A stretch of 64,000 nt of DNA from NCBI RefSeq assembly GCF_904067045.1, contig NZ_CAJFDC010000010.1, positions 211,001 to 275,000 on the forward strand. The letters are read 5' to 3'. Below are positions 1-8,877 of the stretch, piece by piece. Under the pieces are notes generated by a model that saw only the letters and a list, made by a program, of their open reading frames with translations, ran no database searches and was not told where the DNA came from. The position numbers and the translations under genes were made by a program. This DNA is from Pseudomonas sp. FEN (GTDB taxonomy: Bacteria > Pseudomonadota > Gammaproteobacteria > Pseudomonadales > Pseudomonadaceae). The first letter of the stretch is position 1. Each line of letters starts with the position of its first letter.

Positions 1-121
1 CGCCGCCTTGCTGGACCTGGGCCAGCAGTGCGCGCAGGGCCACGACCTGTTCGAGCATCGCCGCCTGGTTGCCGGCGAACTCGGCCGAGCGCGGATTGAG
101 TAGCGTGTGCAGGATTGCCAT
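1..121 (-). CDS. liuB: Methylcrotonoyl-CoA carboxylase beta subunit, N-terminal part (cut by window edge)
   Basis: Only the first 40 codons are visible. The reading begins MAILHTLLNPRSAEF, which is typical of the carboxyltransferase subunit of 3-methylcrotonyl-CoA carboxylase, the biotin enzyme acting after isovaleryl-CoA dehydrogenase in leucine degradation. The start lies 11 bases after the liuA stop on the same strand, as in the liuABCD operon of pseudomonads. The identification rests on a short N-terminus and on operon order, so the rest of the gene must be checked outside the window. Confidence 0.85.
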   Translation of the reverse strand, partial: MAILHTLLNPRSAEFAGNQAAMLEQVVALRALLAQVQQGG

Positions 122-132
122 GGGCGCGCGCC

Positions 133-1296
133 TCAGCGGGTTTCGTTGAACAGTTCACGACCGATCAGCATGCGGCGGATCTCGCTGGTGCCGGCGCCGA
201 TTTCATACAGCTTGGCGTCGCGCAACAGGCGGCCGGCGGGGAATTCGTTGATATAGCCGTTGCCACCGAGGATCTGGATCGCGTCGAGGGCCATCTGGGT
301 CGCGCGTTCGGCGCTGTAGAGAATCACTCCGGCGGCGTCCTTGCGGGTGGTCTCGCCACGTTCGCAGGCCCGGGCCACCGCATAGAGGTAGGCACGGCTG
401 GCGTTGAGCTGGGTGTACATGTCGGCGACCTTGCCCTGGATCAACTGGAACTCGCCGATGCTCTGGCCGAATTGCTTGCGGTCGTGGATATAGGGCAGCA
501 CCAGGTCCATGCAGGCCTGCATGATCCCGGTCGGGCCGCCAGAGAGCACCACGCGCTCGTAATCCAGGCCGCTCATCAGCACTTTCACGCCGCCGCCCAG
601 TACCCCGAGGATGTTCTCTTCCGGCACTTCGACGTCATCGAAGAACAGCTCGCAGGTGTTGGAGCCGCGCATGCCGAGCTTGTCGAACTTGTTGCTGCGA
701 CTGAAGCCTTTCCAGTCGCGCTCGACGATAAAGGCCGTAATGCCGTGGGCGCCCTTTTCCAGGTCGGTCTTGGCGTAGATCACATAGGTGTTGGCGTCGG
801 GACCGTTGGTGATCCAGGTTTTGCTGCCGTTGAGCACATAGTGGTCGCCACGCTTGTCGGCGCGCAGTTTCATCGAGACCACATCGGAGCCGGCATTCGG
901 TTCGCTCATGGCCAGGGCGCCAACATGTTCGCCGCTGATCAGCTTGGGCAGATAGTTGGTTTTCTGCGCGTGATTGCCGTTGCGGTTGATCTGGTTGACG
1001 CAGAGGTTGGAGTGCGCGCCGTAGGAGAGGGCGACCGAGGCCGAACCACGGCTGATTTCTTCCATCGCCACGACATGGGCCAGGTAGCCGAGGCCGGCAC
1101 CGCCGTATTCTTCCGGCACGGTGATGCCCAGCAGACCCATGTCGCCCAACTTGCGCCACATGTCGGCGGGGAACAGGTTGTCCACGTCGATTTGCGCGGC
1201 CCGTGGCGCCAGCTCCCGGGCGACGAAGTTCCGTACCTGGTCGCGGAGCATGTCGAGGGTTTCACCGAGGGCGAAGTTCAGGGTCGGATAGCTCAT
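133..1296 (-). CDS. liuA: Isovaleryl-CoA dehydrogenase
   Basis: A 387-residue FAD enzyme of the acyl-CoA dehydrogenase family that oxidises isovaleryl-CoA to 3-methylcrotonyl-CoA in leucine catabolism. The protein shows the family motifs [11 protein letters not shown] (residues 155-165) and [12 protein letters not shown] near the C-terminus. Glu247 lies in [14 protein letters not shown], the position where isovaleryl-CoA dehydrogenases carry their catalytic base, which separates them from other family members. liuB follows after 11 bases, and a perfect LiuR-type palindrome lies 54 bases upstream of the start. The length is normal for the family. Confidence 0.95.
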   Translation of the reverse strand: MSYPTLNFALGETLDMLRDQVRNFVARELAPRAAQIDVDNLFPADMWRKLGDMGLLGITVPEEYGGAGLGYLAHVVAMEEISRGSASVALSYGAHSNLCVNQINRNGNHAQKTNYLPKLISGEHVGALAMSEPNAGSDVVSMKLRADKRGDHYVLNGSKTWITNGPDANTYVIYAKTDLEKGAHGITAFIVERDWKGFSRSNKFDKLGMRGSNTCELFFDDVEVPEENILGVLGGGVKVLMSGLDYERVVLSGGPTGIMQACMDLVLPYIHDRKQFGQSIGEFQLIQGKVADMYTQLNASRAYLYAVARACERGETTRKDAAGVILYSAERATQMALDAIQILGGNGYINEFPAGRLLRDAKLYEIGAGTSEIRRMLIGRELFNETR

Positions 1297-1349
1297 GGGG
1301 CACCTTTTGTTATGGATTGAGTAAGGCGATGCGCTGAGGGATTGTTCAT

Positions 1350-1367
1350 CTTTACGTTAACGTAAAG
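1350..1367. promoter_or_regulatory. LiuR operator in the liuA promoter
   Basis: CTTTACGTTAACGTAAAG is a perfect 18-bp palindrome 54 bases upstream of liuA. It shares the TTnACGT-2-ACGTnAA arrangement with the palindrome in front of liuR at 8671-8690. LiuR is the MerR-family regulator of branched-chain amino acid degradation in proteobacteria, and its known sites have this form. Assignment to LiuR is inferred from motif and gene context. Confidence 0.8.
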
Positions 1368-1396
1368 GTGATGGCTCCGACTGTCAATCGGACATT

Positions 1397-4300
1397 TCAG
1401 CTTGCCAGCCCGTGCTCTTGTAACGTTTCTTCGGTCAGGCGTTCCATCTCGTCGCTGTATTCGCGTCCGATGGATTCGTAGAGGGCCTGGTACTCGGCGT
1501 CCGTCATGACCCGCGCAAACACCTCCTGTTCGGACTTGCCCAGTACGCCGGCCGCCGCTTTCATCGCCGTTTGCAGCGAGCTTTTTTCATCCTTCGACAG
1601 GGTAGCGTCGTTGAACCAGCGCTCCTGGGCCGCTTGCAGGTCCAGCAGGGCGTCGCTCTTGTTGTCGCGTTGCCACTTTTTCTCGCTGAGCTCCTGCAGG
1701 TACTGGATCTCCAGGTATTCCTTCCAGAACGCTTGCTTGACGATTTGCCTGACCCCATCCAGCGGCTCTCGCTCTTGTTCGAGAATCGCCTGGTATGCCG
1801 CATCCACCAGGGCCTGATCGATGCCGGCAATCCTGCCGTAATGCATCTTCGAGGCCTGCCAGGGCAGTTCCAGGCGCTGCGCCAGGCCGACGCGATAGGC
1901 CAGGTAGACTTCCGCTTCATCGGGATGCCGACCCTCGGCCCGGCGCTTGCCGATCTGTGCCCGGGCCTGCGCGTTGACGCGATCCAGGCGCGATTTGCCC
2001 CGGGCCAAGTGTAGTAGTTTGGCTTCAATTTGCCGGGCGTCCGGTTCGGCATAGGCTTCATGCAGCAATACATCGAAGCCCATGTCGCTGAACGCCACGG
2101 CGATGCCGTCGGCGCAGGCGTCCGCTTGCGGCGCATTGGCCTTGGCGAAGAGGGTCTCGCGCAGCCCGCTGTCCTTGACCGCGGCGCCGACCATGCGCCG
2201 GACTTTGTCGAGGAGCTGCGGGCGAGTGGCGTTGTCCGCGTAGTCGGCCGATTCTTTCAAGTCGCCGATCACCCGGAAAAAGGCTTCGGACTGATCAACC
2301 GGCAGCTCGCCGGCCAAGCGCATCCAGTTGTCGCGAAAGGCCTCCTGGGCCTTGCTGTCGAGCCCTTGCAGCCAGGCCCTTTCATCCCGTGACACCGGCT
2401 CCCGGGAGCCCGTCGGACTATGCGCCGGTTCATCGCTGCTGCTCAGGTAGTCATCCATATCCGAGTCGGAGGGCAGATCCAACCCCAGGTCGATTCGGGT
2501 TTCCGTATGGTAGTCCACGACGTCGCTCAGATAGTCGTCCTCGATCGGGTTGCCATAGAGATTGATGGTCCTGGCGATCCGTTGCCCCTCTTCGCTGGTA
2601 TCCAGGAGCGCATCCGGGATCGTGGTCAGATGATTCGAACGCAGGTCCAGCCGGGTCAGCGCGGGCAGCCGTTGGTAGCCGGTCGGCCAACGGGTGAGCC
2701 CGGTATTGCCCAGGTCGATACGGATCAGCTCGAGCATCCCGGCGAGATCCGGCGACCGGCCCAGGCTTGGATTGTTGGCCAGGCTCAGTTCCTTCAGGCG
2801 TGTCAGTCGGGACAGCAGGGCGGCTGTTTCCATGCTCAGGACGATGCGGTTGCCGCTCAGGTTGAGATGGGTCAGTCCGGACATCGAGCCCAGCGCCGGT
2901 GGAATCTCGCTCAGGGTGCCGCCACTGATATACAGGCGGTTCAATTGAGGAAAACCCTCGAGAAAACTGTTGAGTCCGATGCTGATGTCCGAATGGGCCA
3001 GGCTAAAGAGCAATTCGCTCACATGGCTGAAGTCGGCTGAAAGGGTTGGCAGCCGGGCTGTCCGATCGTAAAGGACAAAGTTCAGCCGATAGCCCTGCTG
3101 GGCCGCGCGTTGGGACGGCTCCCTGCGCCAGCAGTCCTTGATCGTCCGCGCGATATGGCTTCTGACGGACACCGCCTCCTGGGGAAACAACGGCGCATCG
3201 ACCCAGGCGTCGAGTTCCGCGCACAAGGTGCCGTATTCGTTTTCCAGCTGTTCGAGGCGCCGCACGGCCGCGCCTTCGTTCAGGCCCCGCAGTCCGAGGA
3301 ACGCCTCCACCTCTCGCCAGGCATGGGCGGGGTACAGCCGTCGCGCCAGTTCGGTGAATGCCGAGGAGCGAGTGTCCAGGAATCTGCCGGGCATGCCTTG
3401 TCCACCCAGCGGATAGCCGATCCGTCCGTCGGCCAGGCGCATCGGTGGTTTGTAGCCGGGCTTGATGGGGGGCAGGCCAAGGAGTTTTTCCAGCTCATCA
3501 CGGGCCGGTAGTGGCTGCTCCAGCAGCGTGCGCTTCAGACGGGCCGCCTCGTGGGGCGCGGGAAATCCCAGGGCCTTGCGCTCGACATCGGGCAGGGCGT
3601 GCAGGACGCTGCTGTACAGGTCATCGGGGCCGTGCAGCTCCTGGCCGAGGGCGTCGTGGGCTTCGTATCGCCCGGCCTTTTTTACCAGTACCTTGCGAAT
3701 CCTGGCCTGGTCCGCACCGAGACTGTCGAGCAAGGGGCCGTCGAAGGAAAGCTCGCGTACTTCCAGGCGAACCTGCTTCGACCAGCCCGGCAGCTTCGTG
3801 AGCAGGTGCAGGATCAGCTTGTCGGTGTCGGGGTTGTGCGGCGCTTCGAGGTAAAGTCCCTCTTGGGCCCGTGCCAGGCGCAGGTTGCGGCTGTAATGCC
3901 GGGCTTCTTCGGCCAGTCGCAACGGTACGCGCCGCTTGTCGAGCAGGAGCCGGCGCTCGATCGGGCTGGCGTGGCGGATCAACTCCTCGGCAATCGGCGT
4001 CGCCAGGCTTGGAAAGTCCCGCTGGATCACGGCAACGCCAGGCTCGTTGGACTGGGTCCGATAGCGATAGTGCGAATTGAACAATGCCTCCCGATGATTG
4101 ACGGCTTGCGCCGCGAGTTTGCGCCTGAGGGCCACGGTACGGGCCTCCAGGCTGATGGGCCCGGCCCCGAAATCCTCGCCCAGCAAGTTGCGGATTTCCG
4201 CTTCATCGAGGCTTTCCAGGACTTTGCGCAGTAGCTGGTTGGCGTCGAGCCCCGGCCATTTGAGTTCGATGCGCCGCAACGATTGCGTCTGGCCGGCGGG

Positions 4301-6391
4301 GTACTCTTTCAGCGGGACAGCGTACCGGTCCAGCAGCCGCAATACCTTCGCTTGCGGCCAGACCGGCTCGCTGGTCAGTAATTGCATTTCCATGTGCAGT
4401 TCGTCCAGCGAGCGGTTGGCCGCGCCACCGTTTTGCAGGCGCTGCACCAGGCGCTTGAGGTCCTGGTCGAGCTTGAAGCGGGTCAGGCTGTCTTCCAGCA
4501 AGGCCGGGAGCCGCTGCTGATCGGCGAGCAGCCGGCGCAGGACGTGGTCGTCGATCCGGCTCAGCGCCATGACCTGCTTCGCGCTGGCCGGATCCAGGCT
4601 GGCGGCATCCGGCCCCAGCCGTGAAAACAGCCGCGGTTGTTGCCACTGCCAGGGCTGTTCGAACTCGTGGAGCCAGGCGCCCTTGCCATTGTGCTGGACC
4701 AGTGGCGTGTAGGCGTCAGGGTTATTCGGGTGTTGCAGGTGAAAGCGCTTGGCGGTTGCCCCGGGGCTGATCTGGTAATGGCGGCCGTCGAGGCCCAGGT
4801 AGGTCTTGCCCTGATGATGGTAGACCCCCGTGGCGTCGGGCTGTAGTTCCGGGGTATCGGGCAACCTGTGCTCATAAGGCGTCAGGTCGGGTTTCCAGAG
4901 CGCCTGTTCACCTTGAGAGGGCTTGACCGGCCTGAGTCCTTCAATGAATGAAGAACCTTCGAAATCCTTGGCCAGCGCGGTTCCCAGCCCCAGTAGTTCA
5001 AGGTTCAGCAGCACGCCGATCAACCCGAGTACCGCCTGCCGTTTCTCGTCATGCCCCCATTCTTCGATGCCGTTGTAGATCTGCACGATCAATTGCGCGG
5101 CCGCGACCGCGAGCATCGCCTCGCCGAGCCCCGGGACCAGGAACAACAGGTTGAGCGTCCAGTTCAGCAGTGAGTGCAGGCGCGCCGTGCGGGTCTTTTT
5201 GTCCTCGTCGTCGGTGGGCACCGCTGTGACGCGGACGTCGTCGAGCTTCTTCACCGTTTGCAGGAGACAGAACTCGTTGAAAGGGTTTTCCCCCAGCGAG
5301 GTTTTTTCCAGGCGCAAGTTGGCTTGCGCAGCGGGCTTACGCTGTCCGGTAACAGGGTCAAGGGGGTTCAGGCAATCGTCGAGCGCGTGGAAGAGCGCCG
5401 GTTGGCCGCGCAGGTGAACATAGCGCTTGAAGAAGGCTTGATAGGTTTTATCCCGCAGCCGTTGCCTGAGTTCGTCGTGGAAGGCGGTGAAGGATGGGTA
5501 GCGCTTGAGGGCCTGCAGTGGATCGCCCGCGAGGTAGGCCACACAGGGAATCTCCCCGGTGTCCGAAGGTGCGCCGTGCTCGATCAGCAAGACCCCCTTG
5601 AGCAACGCGCCCCAGGCGCCGCTGTCGGGGTTCGGAAAGTCGAGCAGGGTCAGGTAGCTGCAGCGCACGGGGTGATTGTCCCAGCGCGGGGACTGCTTCG
5701 GGTCGAGCAGGCTTTGCAGCATCTGGTAGGCCGACTGATCGAGGTTGCCTTTCAACTGTGCGATCTCGGTCTGTACGGCCAACTCGTCGCGTTCCTGTTG
5801 CTCGAAGAGCATGCGATAGATCGGGCTCGGGCGACCCTGATCGGTGGGCAGGAGAAAACGTTCCACATGTTGCTTGTACTGGCCGCCCAGGTCGAGCTGG
5901 CGACACAGGGCGGCGAAGTCCGCAGGGGTGATGGGCTTTTTCAGATCGTCGGTGCTTGCGCGCAGGATGGCCGAGCCGCGGTCGAAACCGAATGGGCCGG
6001 TCTCGCTGCTTTCGAAGTTCTGCAGGGCGGCTTGCAGCAGGTTTTGCACGATCACGCGCTCCTGGCGCGGTTGGCCGAGGGTGGCCGCCGCCAGGATATG
6101 GACGTGCTTGAGTTGGTCGTTATGAATATCCAGGCCCGGTCCATAGCGCTCATCCAGGGCCCGGGTCAGCAGGGGCGCGGCAAAGTCTTTGACGCTTTTG
6201 AACCCGCGCAGATGCTGTGCCAGTGCGGTTTTTGAGGTCTGGCTTTGCCTGAGGCAATGGGCGAATACCTGGCGTCGTTCAAGAGATGCATGGGTCAGCC
6301 AGGACGGTAGCCGCTTGATGATCAGGCGCTGGTTTCTGCTCGAGCGTGGCGGCGTGGCAGGGGTGACAGAGGGGCGTTGCTCAGTATTCAT
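1397..6391 (-). CDS. DUF6543/LRR/NEL-domain giant effector-like protein (putative E3 ubiquitin ligase)
   Basis: A protein of 1664 residues from the Met at 6391. An in-frame Met at 6421 would add ten residues, and neither start has a strong ribosome site. The N-terminal 500 residues resemble the DUF6543 'dermonecrotic toxin' domain of Pseudomonas giants, with a hydrophobic helical stretch at about residues 404-447 (LLFLVPGLGEAMLAVAAA). Leucine-rich repeats with LTHLNLSGNRI and LTRLDLRSNHL type units occupy about residues 1130-1280. The C-terminal 350 residues match the NEL ubiquitin-ligase fold. Cys1426 in ACADG forms the Cys-x-Asp motif known as the NEL active site. NEL enzymes are injected effectors that ubiquitinate host proteins; export and targets here are unknown. 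The gene sits inside the liu locus. Confidence 0.85.
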   Translation of the reverse strand: MNTEQRPSVTPATPPRSSRNQRLIIKRLPSWLTHASLERRQVFAHCLRQSQTSKTALAQHLRGFKSVKDFAAPLLTRALDERYGPGLDIHNDQLKHVHILAAATLGQPRQERVIVQNLLQAALQNFESSETGPFGFDRGSAILRASTDDLKKPITPADFAALCRQLDLGGQYKQHVERFLLPTDQGRPSPIYRMLFEQQERDELAVQTEIAQLKGNLDQSAYQMLQSLLDPKQSPRWDNHPVRCSYLTLLDFPNPDSGAWGALLKGVLLIEHGAPSDTGEIPCVAYLAGDPLQALKRYPSFTAFHDELRQRLRDKTYQAFFKRYVHLRGQPALFHALDDCLNPLDPVTGQRKPAAQANLRLEKTSLGENPFNEFCLLQTVKKLDDVRVTAVPTDDEDKKTRTARLHSLLNWTLNLLFLVPGLGEAMLAVAAAQLIVQIYNGIEEWGHDEKRQAVLGLIGVLLNLELLGLGTALAKDFEGSSFIEGLRPVKPSQGEQALWKPDLTPYEHRLPDTPELQPDATGVYHHQGKTYLGLDGRHYQISPGATAKRFHLQHPNNPDAYTPLVQHNGKGAWLHEFEQPWQWQQPRLFSRLGPDAASLDPASAKQVMALSRIDDHVLRRLLADQQRLPALLEDSLTRFKLDQDLKRLVQRLQNGGAANRSLDELHMEMQLLTSEPVWPQAKVLRLLDRYAVPLKEYPAGQTQSLRRIELKWPGLDANQLLRKVLESLDEAEIRNLLGEDFGAGPISLEARTVALRRKLAAQAVNHREALFNSHYRYRTQSNEPGVAVIQRDFPSLATPIAEELIRHASPIERRLLLDKRRVPLRLAEEARHYSRNLRLARAQEGLYLEAPHNPDTDKLILHLLTKLPGWSKQVRLEVRELSFDGPLLDSLGADQARIRKVLVKKAGRYEAHDALGQELHGPDDLYSSVLHALPDVERKALGFPAPHEAARLKRTLLEQPLPARDELEKLLGLPPIKPGYKPPMRLADGRIGYPLGGQGMPGRFLDTRSSAFTELARRLYPAHAWREVEAFLGLRGLNEGAAVRRLEQLENEYGTLCAELDAWVDAPLFPQEAVSVRSHIARTIKDCWRREPSQRAAQQGYRLNFVLYDRTARLPTLSADFSHVSELLFSLAHSDISIGLNSFLEGFPQLNRLYISGGTLSEIPPALGSMSGLTHLNLSGNRIVLSMETAALLSRLTRLKELSLANNPSLGRSPDLAGMLELIRIDLGNTGLTRWPTGYQRLPALTRLDLRSNHLTTIPDALLDTSEEGQRIARTINLYGNPIEDDYLSDVVDYHTETRIDLGLDLPSDSDMDDYLSSSDEPAHSPTGSREPVSRDERAWLQGLDSKAQEAFRDNWMRLAGELPVDQSEAFFRVIGDLKESADYADNATRPQLLDKVRRMVGAAVKDSGLRETLFAKANAPQADACADGIAVAFSDMGFDVLLHEAYAEPDARQIEAKLLHLARGKSRLDRVNAQARAQIGKRRAEGRHPDEAEVYLAYRVGLAQRLELPWQASKMHYGRIAGIDQALVDAAYQAILEQEREPLDGVRQIVKQAFWKEYLEIQYLQELSEKKWQRDNKSDALLDLQAAQERWFNDATLSKDEKSSLQTAMKAAAGVLGKSEQEVFARVMTDAEYQALYESIGREYSDEMERLTEETLQEHGLAS

Positions 6392-6632
6392 GAAGATCAA
6401 CTTTTTCAGTGAACAAGGCATTCAGCTTATGCTCAATGTCTTGACATAAAAGTTGAAAAAGTTGAGTTGAATCAGTGGCTTGGTATCAATAATCCAGTTC
6501 TGAAAAATAGCCGGTTATCGCCTGTTGGCGGCCGCTTCATGCTAGCGCAGCCGGCGGTTGTCCGCGGTATTGCGCCAGCGCCCATAAGGGGCTGGACAAT
6601 CATTCAGGCAGGGGAGGAATCGCGCAAACACG

Positions 6633-6654
6633 AAGGGGAGCCGAAGCTCCCCTT
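6633..6654. terminator. Hairpin in the NEL-liuE spacer, possible terminator
   Basis: AAGGGGAGC and GCTCCCCTT pair as a 9-bp stem around a CGAA tetraloop. On the plus strand a run of seven T lies about 20 bases beyond, too far for a standard intrinsic terminator. On the minus strand only CGTGTTTG follows. The hairpin is clear; the terminator role is weak. Confidence 0.35.
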
Positions 6655-7103
6655 GAATGTGTTGTTGTATGCTCTTTTTTTATTATTGAGGGCGGTCTGT
6701 TGTTGTTTTTGTCAACCGTGACCCTTTACCGCGGTTTTGGTGACCCCCATCCGGGGCCAAAGAGCAAACGTATTTTTTTGAGCGCTGATCTGCCTTATCA
6801 GGTGATCCAACCAGTCCGGGAGCTACCTTGAGGTAGTTTTATTGTTCTCTGTCCGGTTGCGGGTGACCCGAGGGTTCCCTGAAAGCACACCTTCTCCAAA
6901 AAAATCTGTTAGCTGCGTCTCTGCCGTGTTGTTTTTGTTATCTCAGAGTCGGTACGTCTTATTTTTATGGGTTTGCTGCTTTTTATTCTTGTTATGCAAG
7001 AGATATAGCAGGTGGCGTGCCAACTTTTTAAAACCCTTTAAAATCAATGGGTTGATATTTTTCGGGAGCCACCGGCCAAGGGCGAAGTGGTGAATCTGTT
7101 TCC

Positions 7104-7136
7104 GTGTTACTCGTTTGTGTTTCCAAACGGTAACAC
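7104..7136. terminator. Bulged dyad just downstream of liuE
   Basis: GTGTTAC-T-CGTTT at 7104-7116 pairs with AAACG-GTAACAC at 7125-7136, giving 12 bp with one bulged base. It begins 10 bases beyond the liuE stop on the minus strand, where an end-of-transcript structure would be expected. No T-run follows. Confidence 0.4.
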
Positions 7137-7146
7137 CCGGACACAT

Positions 7147-8046
7147 TCATCCCGCCTGCCGGGCCTTGGCGACCCGTGAGCCAGTAACACGTCCCAGCAC
7201 GGCACAGATTTCCTCGCCGGCGAGGATCAGCCGATCCAGGTCGACACCGGTGTCGATGCCCAGGCCGTTGAGCATATAGAGCACGTCTTCGGTGGCGACG
7301 TTACCGCTGGCGCCCTTGGCATAGGGGCAGCCGCCGAGGCCGGCGACGGAGCTGTCGAAGACCTGGATGCCTTCGAGCAGGCTGGCGTAGAGATTGGCCA
7401 TGGCCTGGCCGTAGGTGTCGTGGAAGTGTCCGGCGAGCTTCTCCCGGGGCACATGGGCCGAGACGACCTCGAACATCCGACGGGTGGCGCCCGGCGTGCC
7501 GGTGCCGATGGTGTCGCCCAGGGACACTTCGTAGCAGCCCATGGTGTACAGCTCGCGGGCCACGACCGCGACCTGCTCGGCGGCGACCGGACCTTCATAG
7601 GGGCAGCCGAGTACGCAGGATACGTAACCGCGCACCGTCACGCCGTGCTGGCGGGCGGCTTCCATGATCGGCACGAAACGTTCCAGGCTCTCACTGATGG
7701 AGCAGTTGATATTGCGCTGGGAAAAGGCTTCGGAAGCGGCGGCGAACACCGCCACCTCCTTGACCCCGGCGGCCAGCGCATCTTCGAAGCCGCGCAGGTT
7801 GGGGGCGAGGGCGCCGTAGGTGACGCCGGGTTTGCGTTGGATACGGGCAAAGACTTCGGCGGAGCCGGCCATCTGCGGCACCCATTTGGGTGAGACGAAG
7901 CTACCGACTTCGATGTAACCCAGGCCGGCGTCGGTGAGGCGGTCGACCAGGCGGACCTTGTCGGCCACGCTGATGGGTTGGGCTTCGTTCTGCAGGCCGT
8001 CGCGGGGGCCGACTTCGATCAGGCGTACGTGGGTGGGCAATGACAT
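7147..8046 (-). CDS. liuE: Hydroxymethylglutaryl-CoA lyase
   Basis: A 299-residue TIM-barrel enzyme that splits HMG-CoA into acetoacetate and acetyl-CoA, the last step of leucine breakdown. The catalytic Arg15-Asp16 lie in GPRDGLQNE, the metal-binding HFHDTYG motif is present, and the active-site cysteine is in GLGGCPYAKGASGN. The start at 8046 (MSLPTHVRLIEVG) matches the usual bacterial N-terminus; the open frame runs much further upstream but that part shows no homology. It lies downstream of liuR and is separated from liuA by the NEL gene. No LiuR palindrome is visible directly in front of it. Confidence 0.95.
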   Translation of the reverse strand: MSLPTHVRLIEVGPRDGLQNEAQPISVADKVRLVDRLTDAGLGYIEVGSFVSPKWVPQMAGSAEVFARIQRKPGVTYGALAPNLRGFEDALAAGVKEVAVFAAASEAFSQRNINCSISESLERFVPIMEAARQHGVTVRGYVSCVLGCPYEGPVAAEQVAVVARELYTMGCYEVSLGDTIGTGTPGATRRMFEVVSAHVPREKLAGHFHDTYGQAMANLYASLLEGIQVFDSSVAGLGGCPYAKGASGNVATEDVLYMLNGLGIDTGVDLDRLILAGEEICAVLGRVTGSRVAKARQAG

Positions 8047-8082
8047 GGCGGTACCTTGTGCAAAGAGGTGGTCTGACGCGCT

Positions 8083-8174
8083 CCCCTGTAGGAGCCAGCT
8101 TGCTGGCGATGAGGCCCTCAAACCCTGCGCGGCCTGTACGGACGCTATCACCAGCAAGCTGGCTCCTACAGGGG
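8083..8174. repeat. REP doublet (REPIN) between liuR and liuE
   Basis: Arms at 8083-8106 and 8151-8174 are exact 24-base inverted copies containing GGAGCCAGCTTGCTGG. This is the common Pseudomonas REP type, arranged tail to tail around a 44-base spacer. Confidence 0.85.
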
Positions 8175-8228
8175 GTGTTGTGTTCACATTACAAGACTGC
8201 GTGACGGGGATGGCTGTCGCTGGAGTGC

Positions 8229-8630
8229 CTAAGGAACTTCGGCGGTCTGGGTTTCCAGGGTCTGCAGGGCCATCTGGCAGCGCTCCTCGGCGGTGTCGAG
8301 TTCCAGTTGCATCTGCTCGATATCCAGCAGTTGCTGCTCCAACTGCGCCCGGCGCTCGGTGATTTTCGCCAGCATGCTGTTGAGCTGCTTCTGGTTGCCG
8401 CTGGTGGGGTCGTAGAGTTCGATCAGCTCGCGGCACTCGGCCAGGGAAAAACCGATGCGCTTGCCGCGCAGGATCAGTTTCAGGGTGACCTTGTCCCGCG
8501 CCGTGTAGATCCGCTCCAGGCCCCGGCGTTCAGGGCTGAGCAGACCTTGCTCTTCATAGAAGCGGATGGCCCGGGTGGTGATGTCGAGCTCGCGGGCGAG
8601 GTCGGAGATGCTGTAGGTCTGGCTGCTCAT
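8229..8630 (-). CDS. liuR: MerR-family regulator of leucine/isovalerate catabolism
   Basis: A 133-residue MerR-family protein. The winged helix-turn-helix is at residues 5-70 (SISDLARELDITTRAIRFYEE) and a long dimerisation coiled coil follows. There is no cysteine cluster, so it is not a metal or redox sensor of the SoxR type. It lies beside liuE and near liuA, and TTGACGTATACGTCAA, a perfect palindrome, stands 41 bases upstream. LiuR proteins repress or activate liu genes in response to branched-chain acyl-CoA intermediates. Confidence 0.9.
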   Translation of the reverse strand: MSSQTYSISDLARELDITTRAIRFYEEQGLLSPERRGLERIYTARDKVTLKLILRGKRIGFSLAECRELIELYDPTSGNQKQLNSMLAKITERRAQLEQQLLDIEQMQLELDTAEERCQMALQTLETQTAEVP

Positions 8631-8670
8631 GAAAGCGCTCGAGAAAGGTCATGGCGCTAAGCTAAAGGCT

Positions 8671-8690
8671 GCTTGACGTATACGTCAAGC
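8671..8690. promoter_or_regulatory. LiuR operator in the liuR promoter
   Basis: GCTTGACGTATACGTCAAGC is a perfect 20-bp palindrome upstream of liuR. It shares the TTnACGT..ACGTnAA halves with the liuA operator, indicating autoregulation. A possible -35 (TTGACG) is embedded in the palindrome on the minus strand. Confidence 0.8.
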
Positions 8691-8712
8691 TCGCCGGCAA
8701 TAAGCGGTTAAC

Positions 8713-8864
8713 CTTGTGGCGAGCGGGCTTGTCGGAACGCCGCACCGCCGCTCTGGGCTGCGAAGCGGCCCTGAAATCAACGGTCTCATTGTGTCAGGTG
8801 GAACGCAGTCGCAGGTTCTAGGGCTGCTTCGCAGCCCAACGCGGGCAAGCCCGCTCGCCACAAG
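8713..8864. repeat. REP doublet (REPIN), GTGGCGAGCGGGCTTG type
   Basis: Arms CTTGTGGCGAGCGGGCTTG (8713-8731) and its exact complement at 8846-8864 flank a spacer of about 115 bases. The spacer holds inner inverted segments (GGGCTGCGAAGC / GCTTCGCAGCCC). Confidence 0.85.
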
Positions 8865-8877
8865 GTCGGCGGTGTTT

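Larger units (their letters stand above)
6392..7146. other. AT-richer non-coding stretch between liuE and the NEL gene
   Basis: About 750 bases with no convincing gene. It is clearly richer in A and T than its surroundings, with T-runs near 6674-6690 and an A/T stretch at 6950-7055. A 9-bp hairpin with CGAA loop lies at 6633-6654 and a bulged dyad at 7104-7136. Short open frames on both strands lack ribosome sites and show Lys/Asn- or Phe/Leu-rich translations typical of AT-rich non-coding DNA. It may hold the promoter of the NEL gene and terminators for liuE. Confidence 0.6.

Noticed and set aside
6943..7146. 67-codon minus-strand open frame next to liuE
   Set aside because: Lys/Asn-rich translation of AT-rich DNA, no ribosome site, and it runs through the dyad at 7104-7136.
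8083..8174. Considered as a CRISPR-like repeat
   Set aside because: It is a single inverted pair, not direct repeats with spacers, and no cas genes are present.
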